Positions 1 through 8,018 of a stretch of DNA of 41,379 nucleotides are shown piece after piece. Under the pieces are notes generated by a model, which was not told the DNA's origin, ran no database searches, and worked only from the letters and a program-made list of their open reading frames with translations. Both the position numbers and the translations under genes were made by a program. Positions within the stretch are counted from its first letter, which is position 1. Each line of letters starts with the position of its first letter. This DNA is from Firmicutes bacterium CAG:341 (GTDB taxonomy: Bacteria; Bacillota; Clostridia; Oscillospirales; Acutalibacteraceae). The stretch spans positions 32,041-73,419 of the forward strand of contig FR895326.1 in NCBI GenBank assembly GCA_000434995.1. The letters are read 5' to 3'.

Positions 1-33
1 GGAAGAGCGAAATAGAGAATATATTTTATATTT

Positions 34-50
34 TATTGTTGCGAACAATA
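34..50. other. Short inverted repeat upstream of rfbF
   Basis: TATTGTT and AACAATA flank a GCG centre, giving a perfect 7-bp inverted repeat about 90 bp before rfbF. It could be an operator half-site pair or a small hairpin. The rest of bases 1-137 is AT-rich. A TATAAT at 113-118 has no convincing -35 at normal spacing, so I do not call a promoter. Function unknown. Confidence 0.3.
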
Positions 51-137
51 TTAAAATGTGATAAACTACAAATGGTTATGCATATTTAATAAATTAAATG
101 ATTATCTAAATTTATAATTTGATCGCGGAGGTTTAAA

Positions 138-911
138 ATGAAAGTAGTAATTCTTGCAGGCGGATACGGAACCCGTATCAGCGAAGAAAGTCAAAATAAG
201 CCAAAGCCGATGATTGAACTCGGCGGTTATCCTATTCTTTGGCATATAATGAAAACTTATTCACATTACGGATATAACGAATTTATAATTTGTGCAGGAT
301 ATAAGCAATATGCAATTAAGGAATATTTTGCTAATTATTTTCTTCATTGTTCAGATGTTACATTTGACTTTACTGCATCAAATAAAATGACTGTTCACAG
401 CGAACATGCAGAGCCGTGGAAAGTTACTGTTGTTGATACAGGGCTTGATACTATGACAGGCGGCAGAGTAAAGAGAATTCAGGAATATATCGGTGATGAA
501 CCGTTTATGCTTACATACGGTGACGGTGTTGCCGATGTAAATATTGACGAACTTGTAAAATTCCATAAGGAACATGGCCACATTGCTACAATGACAGCAG
601 TATCGGTAGGCCAGCGTTTCGGTTGCCTCGGAATTGAGGATGACCTTACAATTTCTTCTTTCAGAGAAAAGAGCGATATGGACGGCAGCCGCATTAACGC
701 AGGCTTTATGGTTCTTGAACCGAAGATTTTTGATTATATCGAGGGTGATTCAACCGTATTTGAAAAAGCACCGCTTGAAACAGTAGCTTCAATGGGCGAG
801 CTTGATGCATACATTCATAACGGTTTCTGGAAGCCTATGGATACACTCAGAGAAAAAATGCAGCTTGAAGAAATGTGGGCAAATGGAACTGCTCCTTGGA
901 AGGTTTGGTAA
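138..911 (+). CDS. rfbF: Glucose-1-phosphate cytidylyltransferase
   Basis: This 257-residue protein should convert glucose-1-phosphate and CTP to CDP-glucose, the first step of CDP-3,6-dideoxyhexose synthesis. The N-terminus carries the sugar-nucleotide transferase signature LAGGYGTRI, followed by KPKPMIELGG, and TYGDGVADV supplies the metal/nucleotide-binding acidic residues. The length matches the RfbF/AscA family. A GGAGG ribosome binding site lies just before the ATG. It is the first gene of a run with rfbG (5-nt gap) and rfbH, the classic CDP-4-keto-6-deoxyglucose gene order, which makes the assignment secure. The cytoplasmic location is inferred from the lack of membrane segments. Confidence 0.96.
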   Translation: MKVVILAGGYGTRISEESQNKPKPMIELGGYPILWHIMKTYSHYGYNEFIICAGYKQYAIKEYFANYFLHCSDVTFDFTASNKMTVHSEHAEPWKVTVVDTGLDTMTGGRVKRIQEYIGDEPFMLTYGDGVADVNIDELVKFHKEHGHIATMTAVSVGQRFGCLGIEDDLTISSFREKSDMDGSRINAGFMVLEPKIFDYIEGDSTVFEKAPLETVASMGELDAYIHNGFWKPMDTLREKMQLEEMWANGTAPWKVW

Positions 912-916
912 AAAAT

Positions 917-1975
917 ATGGATTTATCATTTTATAAAGGAAAAAAGGTACTCGTAACAGGCCATACCGGGTTTAAAGGTTCTTGGCTTTGCAAAATTCTT
1001 GTAAATGCCGGTGCGAATGTAGTAGGCTATTCAATTGACCCGCCTACAAATCCAAGCCTTTTTGAACTTTCGGGTATTAAAAATCAAGTTACATCATATA
1101 TCGCAGATATTCGCGACCTTGATAAGCTCAAAGAAGTTTTTGAAAAGGAACAGCCTGAACTTGTATTTCACCTTGCTGCACAGCCGATTGTGCGTGACAG
1201 CTATAAAATGCCGGTTTACACTTATGAAACCAATGTAATGGGTACGGTAAATATCTGTGAATGTGTAAGGCTTTTTGATTGTGTAAAATCTTTTCTTAAT
1301 ATCACAACAGATAAGGTATATGAAAATCAGGAAACAAATGTTGCATTTACCGAAGATATGCCGCTTGACGGTTATGACCCGTATTCAAACAGCAAATCTT
1401 GCTCTGAACTTGTAACTCACAGCTACAAAAAGTCATTTTTCACTGACGGAAGAGTTGCTGTTTCAACATCAAGGGCGGGTAATGTTATCGGTGGCGGTGA
1501 TTTTGCTAATGACAGAATCATACCTGACTGTGTAAGGGCAGTTGAAAACGGCGAAACCATTATAGTTCGTAATCCTAATTCAACAAGACCTTATCAGCAT
1601 GTTCTTGAACCGCTTAAAATTTATCTTATGATAGTTGAAGCACAGTATAAAAACCACGAGCTTGAAGGATATTATAATGTAGGCCCTAATGATTCCGATT
1701 GCAGAACTACGGGCGAGCTTGTTACTCTTTTCTGTAATCTTTGGGGTGACGGTGCAAAGTGGAAAGATGTGAGTGAGGCAAATGCACCTCACGAAGCTAA
1801 TTTCTTAAGGCTTGATACTACTAAGGTTAAAAAAGTTTTCGGCTGGCAACCGCGCTGGAGCGTTGAAGAAGCAGTTGAAAAAATAGTTGAATGGACTAAA
1901 GTATATTTTGACGGCGGTGATATTTCTGCTGTTATGGATAAACAAATTGATGAATTTTTTGAATTGGAGGACTGA
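917..1975 (+). CDS. rfbG: CDP-glucose 4,6-dehydratase
   Basis: This 352-residue extended SDR should turn CDP-glucose into CDP-4-keto-6-deoxyglucose. The N-terminal NAD-binding motif is VTGHTGFKGSW, the form typical of RfbG rather than RfbB, and the catalytic YxxxK pair is in DPYSNSKSC. An in-frame ATG at 875 lies inside rfbF. I chose the ATG at 917 because it starts just after the rfbF stop and gives the family's normal N-terminus (MDLSFYKGKKVLVTG). The last codons contain the GGAGG that serves the next gene, so translation is probably coupled to rfbH. Confidence 0.95.
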   Translation: MDLSFYKGKKVLVTGHTGFKGSWLCKILVNAGANVVGYSIDPPTNPSLFELSGIKNQVTSYIADIRDLDKLKEVFEKEQPELVFHLAAQPIVRDSYKMPVYTYETNVMGTVNICECVRLFDCVKSFLNITTDKVYENQETNVAFTEDMPLDGYDPYSNSKSCSELVTHSYKKSFFTDGRVAVSTSRAGNVIGGGDFANDRIIPDCVRAVENGETIIVRNPNSTRPYQHVLEPLKIYLMIVEAQYKNHELEGYYNVGPNDSDCRTTGELVTLFCNLWGDGAKWKDVSEANAPHEANFLRLDTTKVKKVFGWQPRWSVEEAVEKIVEWTKVYFDGGDISAVMDKQIDEFFELED

Positions 1976-1979
1976 CTGA

Positions 1980-3317
1980 ATGTTAGAAAATAAGACAGAG
2001 GCACAGGCAAAAGAAGAAATACTTGCAATGGTTGCAGAATATTGCGATAAATTTAAGGCTAAACCTGAATATAAAGAGGGTGACAGAATTCCTTATGCAA
2101 GCCGTGTGTTTGATAATAAAGAAATGACAAATCTTGTTGACTCGGCACTTGAATTTTGGCTTACAGCAGGCAGATATTGCGATAAGTTTGAAAAGGAATT
2201 CGGCAAATATCTCGGCGTTAAGTATGTTTCACTTGTAAATTCAGGTTCATCCGCAAACCTTCTTGCTTTTGCTACACTCACTTCACCTCTCCTTGGTGAC
2301 AGAAGAGTAAACAGGGGTGATGAAGTAATCACGGTAGCAGCAGGTTTCCCTACAACTGTATCTCCTATTATTCAATACGGTGCAGTTCCTGTATTTGTTG
2401 ATTTAACAATTCCGCAGTACAATATTGATGCTTCACAGCTTGAAGCAGCACTCAGTGATAAAACAAAGGCAGTTATGATTGCGCATACACTCGGTAATCC
2501 TTTTGACCTTCAGGCTGTTAAGGATTTCTGCACTAAACATAACCTTTGGCTTATTGAAGATAACTGCGATGCACTCGGCAGTAAATATGTTATTAACGGT
2601 GAAGAGAAGTTTACAGGTACAATCGGCGACATCGGTACTTCAAGCTTCTATCCTCCGCACCATATGACTATGGGTGAGGGCGGCGCAGTTTATACTAACG
2701 ACCCTCTTCTTAATAAAATTGCCCGTTCAATGCGTGACTGGGGCCGTGATTGCGTATGCCCGTCAGGTATGGACAACCTTTGCGGTCACCGTTTTGATAA
2801 GCAGTATGGTGAACTTCCGCTCGGTTATGACCATAAGTATGTATATTCACACTTTGGCTTTAACCTTAAAGCTACTGAAATGCAGGCAGCAGTAGGTTGC
2901 GCACAGCTTGAAAAATTCCCTTCATTTGTTGAAAGAAGACGCCATAATTTTGACAGACTTCATAAAGCACTTGAAGCAGTATCTGATAAGCTTATTCTTC
3001 CTGTTCCGGCCGAAAACAGCACACCGTCATGGTTCGGTTTTCTTATCACTTGTAAAGAAGGAACATCTAAAAATACAGTAGTTCAGTATTGTGAAGACCA
3101 CGGTGTTCAAACAAGAATGCTTTTCGCCGGTAATATTACAAAGCAACCTGTATTTGATGAAATGAGAAAATCAGGCAAAGGTTACAGAGTTGTAGGCGAC
3201 CTTTCTGTAACTGACAGCATTATGAATAATACTTTCTGGATCGGCGTATATCCGGGAATGACAGACGAAATGATTGATTATATGGCTAAAACAATTATTG
3301 AAGCTGTAAATCTTTAA
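1980..3317 (+). CDS. rfbH: CDP-4-keto-6-deoxyglucose 3-dehydratase (E1)
   Basis: This 445-residue enzyme belongs to the DegT/DnrJ fold but is a PMP- and [2Fe-2S]-dependent C3 dehydratase. Two features separate it from ordinary aminotransferases. The PLP-binding lysine position is histidine (about H227 in SSFYPPHHMTMGEGG). The E1 cysteine set is present: C196 (in EDNCDALG), then C258-x-C260-x7-C268. The first spacing is 61 residues, slightly longer than the 57 I recall for Yersinia E1, apparently because of a short insertion near residue 205. The start overlaps the rfbG end region with GGAGG about 10 nt upstream. Its usual partner, the E3 (AscD/RfbI) reductase, is not in this window. Confidence 0.96.
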   Translation: MLENKTEAQAKEEILAMVAEYCDKFKAKPEYKEGDRIPYASRVFDNKEMTNLVDSALEFWLTAGRYCDKFEKEFGKYLGVKYVSLVNSGSSANLLAFATLTSPLLGDRRVNRGDEVITVAAGFPTTVSPIIQYGAVPVFVDLTIPQYNIDASQLEAALSDKTKAVMIAHTLGNPFDLQAVKDFCTKHNLWLIEDNCDALGSKYVINGEEKFTGTIGDIGTSSFYPPHHMTMGEGGAVYTNDPLLNKIARSMRDWGRDCVCPSGMDNLCGHRFDKQYGELPLGYDHKYVYSHFGFNLKATEMQAAVGCAQLEKFPSFVERRRHNFDRLHKALEAVSDKLILPVPAENSTPSWFGFLITCKEGTSKNTVVQYCEDHGVQTRMLFAGNITKQPVFDEMRKSGKGYRVVGDLSVTDSIMNNTFWIGVYPGMTDEMIDYMAKTIIEAVNL

Positions 3318-3334
3318 TTTTTAATAAAATTTAA

Positions 3335-3378
3335 CGAGCTTTGCCTTTAAAAAATTAAATTTTTAAAGGTAAGGCTTG
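3335..3378 (+). terminator. Intercistronic hairpin between rfbH and ThDP gene
   Basis: Arms 3335-3353 and 3360-3378 can pair over about 19 bp around a 6-nt loop. Three of the pairs are G-U when read as plus-strand RNA, which suits a structure used in this transcript. The stem is AU-rich near the loop and is followed by a short run of U (CTTTTG). It may be an attenuator, a partial terminator or an mRNA-stability element that lowers expression of the downstream ThDP gene. Which of these applies cannot be decided from sequence. Confidence 0.5.
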
Positions 3379-3406
3379 CTTTTGTGAATGGAGAATTTAA
3401 GAAAAT

Positions 3407-5242
3407 ATGAAAATTAAAGTTGCGAATTATATTTCCCAGTTTCTTGTTGACCACGGTGTAAGCGACGCTTTTTCGGTTGTCGGCGGCGGTGCAATGCACT
3501 TAAATGACGCTTTCGGCCATCAGGAAGGTTTACACACAACATATAATCATCACGAGCAGGCTTGCGCTATTGCGGCTGAAGCGTATGCAAGACTTGAAAA
3601 TAAAATTGCGCTTGTTTGCGTTACTTCAGGCCCGGGCGGAATAAATGCGCTCACCGGTGTTTGCGGCGGCTGGCTTGATTCTATTCCTATGTTTATAGTT
3701 TCAGGTCAGGTAAAATATACAACTACTTCCCGCTATGCAAAAACTCTTAATCCTGAAATTAACCTGCGTTCACTCGGTGACCAGGAGTATGATATAGTTA
3801 AATCTGTTGAAGCTATGACCAAGTATGCAACTATGATTGAAAATCCTATGGATATTCGTTATGCTTGCGAAAAAGCTTGGCATTTGGCAACAACAGGCAG
3901 GCCGGGTCCTGTTTGGATTGATGTGCCTGTTGATATTCAAGGTACTGTAATTGAAACAGATGACCTTAAAGGTTATGACCCTGCAAATGATGACGCACTT
4001 CTTCCTCCTCCGGTGGCAGAAAGTGAAGTCAAATTTGTTTTGGATGAAATAAAAAAAGCCGAAAGGCCTGTTATTTATGCCGGCGGCGGTATTCGCCTTT
4101 CGGGTGCATATGATGAATTCAGAAAAGCAATTAAAAAGCTGAATGTTCCTATCGTAACATATTGGAACAGTGTAGACCTTATTGAAAATGATAATGAACT
4201 TTTTGTCGGCAGGGGCGGTAATATGGGTGACCGCCCGGGCAACTTTGCTGTGCAGAATTCCGATTTGGTTGTTGCAATAGGTACAAGAATTTCAATTCGC
4301 CAAGTAGGTTATGGCTATGATACCTGGGCAAGAGAAGCAAAGGTTATTATGGTTGATATTGATAAATCGGAAATGATGAAGCATACCCTTCATGTTGATA
4401 AAGCAGTTTGGGCAGACGCTAAAGATTTTCTTGAAAAAGTTAATGAAATTGCCGAAGATAAAGTATTTAATAATCAAAAATGGCTTGATATTTGCCAAAA
4501 TTGGAAGCATAAATATCCTGTAACTCTTGACAGGCATTGGAATAACGGCGGCGAATTTGCAAATGTGTTTGCATTCATTAAATATTTGAGCGACCGACTT
4601 CCTGAAGAAAGCTATACCGCAGTATCAAACGGTGCTTGCTGTGTGGTAGGCCACCAAAATTATACAATTAAAAGCGGCACAAGGTTTATTATAAACAGTG
4701 CTATTGCAAGTATGGGATATGGCTTGCCGGCTGCTATCGGCCTTTGTGTTGCAGACGGAAGAAAAGATACAATTTGCCTTGAAGGTGACGGTTCAATTAT
4801 GATGAATCTTCAGGAACTTCAAACGATTGTTACAAATAATCTTCCTATTAAGCTTTTCCTTATAAATAATCAGGGTTATCATTCAATCAGGCTTACTCAA
4901 AATAATATTTTCAGCGAGCATAGTAAGGTTGGTATCGGCCCTGAATCGCACGACCTTTCATTCCCTGAATTTTCAAAGATTGCAGAAGCTTTTGGCTTCC
5001 CGTATTACAGCGCACATAATAATGACGATATGAAAAAAGTTGTTGATGAAGTGCTTGCAAAACCGGGATTTGCATTTTGCGAAATATTTACGGATACAAC
5101 ACAGGTTTGGGAACCTAAAAGCAGTGCAAGAAGACTTGAAGACGGTACAATCGTCAGCCCGCCTCTTGAAGACCTTGCCCCGTTCTTACCGAGGGAAGAA
5201 CTCAGAGAAAACCTTTATATTAAACCGCTTGACGGCGAATAA
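3407..5242 (+). CDS. ThDP-dependent acetolactate-synthase-like enzyme, candidate two-carbon transfer to a CDP-sugar
   Basis: This 611-residue protein has the three-domain layout of acetohydroxyacid-synthase-like enzymes. The ThDP-activating glutamate is E50 (in NHHEQACAIAAEAYA), and the metal/ThDP motif runs from GDGS at about 460 to NN at 487-488. An in-frame TAA just upstream makes ATG 3407 the only sensible start; GGAG lies somewhat far from it (13 nt). Placement directly after rfbFGH recalls YerE of Yersinia. YerE uses ThDP to move a two-carbon unit from pyruvate to C4 of CDP-4-keto-3,6-dideoxyglucose in yersiniose synthesis. I infer that role here. An ordinary acetolactate synthase is less likely, since no ilv genes are nearby. 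Confidence 0.8.
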   Translation: MKIKVANYISQFLVDHGVSDAFSVVGGGAMHLNDAFGHQEGLHTTYNHHEQACAIAAEAYARLENKIALVCVTSGPGGINALTGVCGGWLDSIPMFIVSGQVKYTTTSRYAKTLNPEINLRSLGDQEYDIVKSVEAMTKYATMIENPMDIRYACEKAWHLATTGRPGPVWIDVPVDIQGTVIETDDLKGYDPANDDALLPPPVAESEVKFVLDEIKKAERPVIYAGGGIRLSGAYDEFRKAIKKLNVPIVTYWNSVDLIENDNELFVGRGGNMGDRPGNFAVQNSDLVVAIGTRISIRQVGYGYDTWAREAKVIMVDIDKSEMMKHTLHVDKAVWADAKDFLEKVNEIAEDKVFNNQKWLDICQNWKHKYPVTLDRHWNNGGEFANVFAFIKYLSDRLPEESYTAVSNGACCVVGHQNYTIKSGTRFIINSAIASMGYGLPAAIGLCVADGRKDTICLEGDGSIMMNLQELQTIVTNNLPIKLFLINNQGYHSIRLTQNNIFSEHSKVGIGPESHDLSFPEFSKIAEAFGFPYYSAHNNDDMKKVVDEVLAKPGFAFCEIFTDTTQVWEPKSSARRLEDGTIVSPPLEDLAPFLPREELRENLYIKPLDGE

Positions 5243-5288
5243 AATCGGTTTTGGTATAAATACAATTGTTATAATTTTAATGAAAGAT

Positions 5289-5330
5289 AAAAAAACAGAC
5301 CTCAACTTTTTGTTGAGGTCTGTTTTTTTT
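5289..5330. terminator. Bidirectional intrinsic terminator
   Basis: An A-tract, the stem ACAGACCTCAAC, a TTTTT loop, GTTGAGGTCTGT and a T-tract make a strong hairpin that works in both directions. It ends the plus-strand rfbFGH/ThDP unit and the minus-strand flippase gene, whose stop codon lies in the T-tract. Confidence 0.95.
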
Positions 5331-6537
5331 ATTCGTTGATTTGTTTTGGTTTTTGAACATCTTTTCCTGCGTAGCCGATTACTATTGCAAGCAAAAGTCG
5401 GAGTCCGTTTGCCACTGCCGTGGCGATTGCCATACCAAGAACGCCGATTGTCTTAACAAACACTATTGCCAAAATGATGAAAATAGCTGCATAAATTATT
5501 TGAATAACCATTTGCCATTTTTCATGCCTGAATGTTAAAACAACATTGAGTATAAGCTCTGAAACGAAGCACATAACCTGACCGAAGTTTACAAGAAACA
5601 TAATGTGAAGTACCTCTTTGTAATAATCCGGATAAAAGATTTTTGTGAAAATCGGAGTACCTATAAGTGTTAAACCAAAAAACAATAAACCGCCGATAAC
5701 AGCGATAAAGTTAAATTTTGTGAATTGCTTTTTATCCATTTTTGAATCGTCATTGGTTAAATATCCGATGATTACACCGCTGAGCGGAGCAACAATCATT
5801 GCAGCCGTTTTTCCTATCAGAGTGGCTGTGTAATAGCTTCCTACGCTTTCAGGGCCGAGGATGTTTCTTAAAATGATTCTGTCGAGATTCATAACAAGAT
5901 AGTATAAAAAATACGAAATTAAAAGCGGAGTGGCACTTTTCGAATACTTTTTGAATGAAGCAAAAGGAAAAAATGGCTTGTTTTTTAAATCTGTAAACAG
6001 GAAAGAGAATAAAACGCCCAAACCTTCGCCGCAAATGAACGGAATCCACCAGAAGTTGCAAAACTTAAATATAACAATTCCGAGGATATATCCGACGGTT
6101 ACTACAATATAAAAATAGAGATATCTTTTAAAAGCAATTGCTATTTTGTAAACTACTTCGCTGTAAGTTCTAATCGCCATAAGTGCTTGTACAACAATTA
6201 CCATTACAATATCGAGAGCTGAAATTTTTTGAAACGAGAGCAACACGGCGCAGGCAACACTCATAATTGCAAGAATTATGAAATTAAAGGACATACAGTC
6301 GCCGTTTGATATTTCGTAGTTGTTTCTTTGGACGAGCCTTGTGTTAGCCGTTGATAGACCTAATGCAATAGAAGTGATTGAAAAAATTCCGATATAGTAA
6401 AGAATTTCTCCGTATGCATCATTACCTAATGTTTTGCTGAGCATCGGGTAAATGATAAATTGCAACGCACCGTTGTATATTAACACTCCCAAAAATGTGA
6501 GCGAAAAATCGCCCGCAAACTTCTTTTTAAAATCCAT
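5329..6537 (-). CDS. Wzx-type polysaccharide flippase
   Basis: This 402-residue, strongly hydrophobic protein has about 12 predicted membrane segments and the pattern of the MATE/oligosaccharide flippase superfamily (for example NAYGEILYYIGIFSIT near the N-terminus and long paired helices to the end). It should move undecaprenyl-linked glycan units across the cytoplasmic membrane. The longer reading frame begins at a GTG lying inside the ribosome binding site (AGGTGG), so I use ATG 6537 (MDFKKKFAG). It is a single-gene unit, opposite in strand to both flanking glycan operons, with its own promoter. Confidence 0.85.
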   Translation of the reverse strand: MDFKKKFAGDFSLTFLGVLIYNGALQFIIYPMLSKTLGNDAYGEILYYIGIFSITSIALGLSTANTRLVQRNNYEISNGDCMSFNFIILAIMSVACAVLLSFQKISALDIVMVIVVQALMAIRTYSEVVYKIAIAFKRYLYFYIVVTVGYILGIVIFKFCNFWWIPFICGEGLGVLFSFLFTDLKNKPFFPFASFKKYSKSATPLLISYFLYYLVMNLDRIILRNILGPESVGSYYTATLIGKTAAMIVAPLSGVIIGYLTNDDSKMDKKQFTKFNFIAVIGGLLFFGLTLIGTPIFTKIFYPDYYKEVLHIMFLVNFGQVMCFVSELILNVVLTFRHEKWQMVIQIIYAAIFIILAIVFVKTIGVLGMAIATAVANGLRLLLAIVIGYAGKDVQKPKQINE

Positions 6538-6570
6538 AAAAATTTCCACCTGTTAAAGATTGTTAACGCT

Positions 6571-6599
6571 ATTATATAGTAATTACACAAAAATTACAA
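6571..6599 (-). promoter_or_regulatory. Sigma-A-like promoter for the flippase
   Basis: On the minus strand TTGTAA (6594-6599) is followed after 17 nt by TATAAT (6571-6576). It lies about 30 bp upstream of the flippase start and diverges from the promoter at 6667. Confidence 0.7.
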
Positions 6600-6666
6600 T
6601 ATCATTTTTATTTTTGAATTTGTGCCTCTTTTTTACTTTTATGCTTTTAAAATTAAGTATTAAACC

Positions 6667-6695
6667 TTGACTATTATTATAATATTATATATAAT
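6667..6695 (+). promoter_or_regulatory. Sigma-A-like promoter for the 15-kb glycan operon
   Basis: TTGACT (6667-6672), a 17-nt spacer and a perfect TATAAT (6690-6695). It predicts an untranslated leader of about 80 nt before the gene at 6783. No other strong promoter or terminator was seen until 22291, so it may drive the whole block. Confidence 0.75.
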
Positions 6696-6782
6696 AAAAA
6701 ATAATGAGTTTTTATGACGATTTTTAAATTCTGCTGACGGAAAATGTCGTAAATTTAAAAGAAAGAATGAGGAAAATCAAAT

Positions 6783-7991
6783 ATGATAAATAAAGTTAAG
6801 ACCGGTAAGCCTTTGACTTTATTATACAAAGTGATTATTGCTGTGTTTAACGCAGTTATGCTCAGTGGTGTTTTTTATACATCATATCACTTGTTTCACA
6901 AATTGATATTTACTAAAAACCATTCGGATATTTATATCCATGTTAAAACGGTTATTGATTATAATATGAAAGGCTATTCCTTAATGACCGTTTTAATAAA
7001 ATCGCTTTATTCACTGACACAAAGTAAAGACAGTATTGCTGTTATGCTTGCAGTAGCAGTTGTGCTCACCGTTTTTGCAGTCAACTATTTGATGTATGTG
7101 TTGTTTAAGCTTTACGGCAAAGAAAAGTGGTTTTCTTTTTGGAGGTTTTTGCCAATATCGGCAACTACTGTGTTTATCAGTTCAATTTATGTTGTTAAGT
7201 ATTATGAACACTATTACTGTGATTTTGTTACTTCAACACAGCCTTGGCACAATACGACATATATTTTAATGCGACTTTTTGCCGTAATTGCTGTTGCAAT
7301 GTATTTTTTGATTGAATCAACATATCTTAAAAAAATCAATTTTGGTTATGCCGTGGTTTTTACGGTTTCACTTTTATTTGCAAACAGCGTTAAGCCGAAT
7401 TTTATTATTTCGTTTGCGCCGATTATGCTTTTGTTTATGATAATTGACTTTATAAAGCAAAAGGGTAAATGCTTGAAAAATTCGATTGCATTTGGCATAT
7501 GTGTTTTGATTTCACTTACTGTTTTATTTTATCAATACAAAATTTTGTATGCTGCAGATGATGACAGTCAAATAATTTTCAGCCTTGATTTATTAAGGCA
7601 GTTTTTCAAAACATCACTTTTAGCATTGCTTTGCGATTTGGCTTTTCCGTTGTTTTCAACATTTTTGCTGTTGTTTAAAGACAGAAGCAAATCCGAAAAA
7701 AGCATTTTGACAAAAGTATGGTTAATGTATATTTTGAGCTTTTTCACTTTTCTTGTACTTAAAGAAACAGGTATGCGCGAAAACGACGGAAATTTTGCTT
7801 GGGGTATGTACTTCTTCAGCTTTTTGCTTAATATCGTTTGTTTAACGCAGTGGATTTCTAATTATAAAAGCAGCAAAAGCGAAGAACGATTTGTTTATTT
7901 GATAGGAATTTTAGCTTACGCGGCTTCTGTTGTAAGTGGCTTTTCTTATTTTGTTATATTAAATACAACAAAAACATTTTATGTAATTTAA
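6783..7991 (+). CDS. Polytopic membrane protein, possible GT-C-like transferase or polymerase
   Basis: I do not recognise this 402-residue protein. It has about 10 hydrophobic segments, a first external loop with an acidic motif (NHSDIYIHV, about residue 46) and a second loop rich in aromatic residues (YYEHYYCDF). An acidic residue in the first loop is typical of GT-C membrane glycosyltransferases, and the gene opens a glycan operon, so a lipid-linked sugar transferase or a Wzy-like polymerase is a reasonable guess. A GAGG ribosome binding site precedes the ATG. The function is inference only. Confidence 0.55.
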   Translation: MINKVKTGKPLTLLYKVIIAVFNAVMLSGVFYTSYHLFHKLIFTKNHSDIYIHVKTVIDYNMKGYSLMTVLIKSLYSLTQSKDSIAVMLAVAVVLTVFAVNYLMYVLFKLYGKEKWFSFWRFLPISATTVFISSIYVVKYYEHYYCDFVTSTQPWHNTTYILMRLFAVIAVAMYFLIESTYLKKINFGYAVVFTVSLLFANSVKPNFIISFAPIMLLFMIIDFIKQKGKCLKNSIAFGICVLISLTVLFYQYKILYAADDDSQIIFSLDLLRQFFKTSLLALLCDLAFPLFSTFLLLFKDRSKSEKSILTKVWLMYILSFFTFLVLKETGMRENDGNFAWGMYFFSFLLNIVCLTQWISNYKSSKSEERFVYLIGILAYAASVVSGFSYFVILNTTKTFYVI

Positions 7992-8018
7992 AATATATCT
8001 TTAAAAATGAGGAATATT

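Noticed and set aside
34..50. LexA-type SOS box upstream of rfbF
   Set aside because: The repeat TATTGTT-GCG-AACAATA does not match the Firmicute LexA consensus closely enough.
1980..3317. Annotating this gene as an ordinary DegT aminotransferase
   Set aside because: The PLP lysine is replaced by histidine and the Fe-S cysteine set of the E1 dehydratase is present.
3407..5242. Acetolactate synthase for branched-chain amino acids
   Set aside because: The fold fits, but there is no small subunit or ilv/leu gene nearby, and the gene sits in a CDP-sugar unit. Kept only as an alternative.
5040..5339. Plus-strand ORF overlapping the end of the ThDP gene
   Set aside because: It is an out-of-frame shadow that reads through the terminator and has no ribosome binding site.
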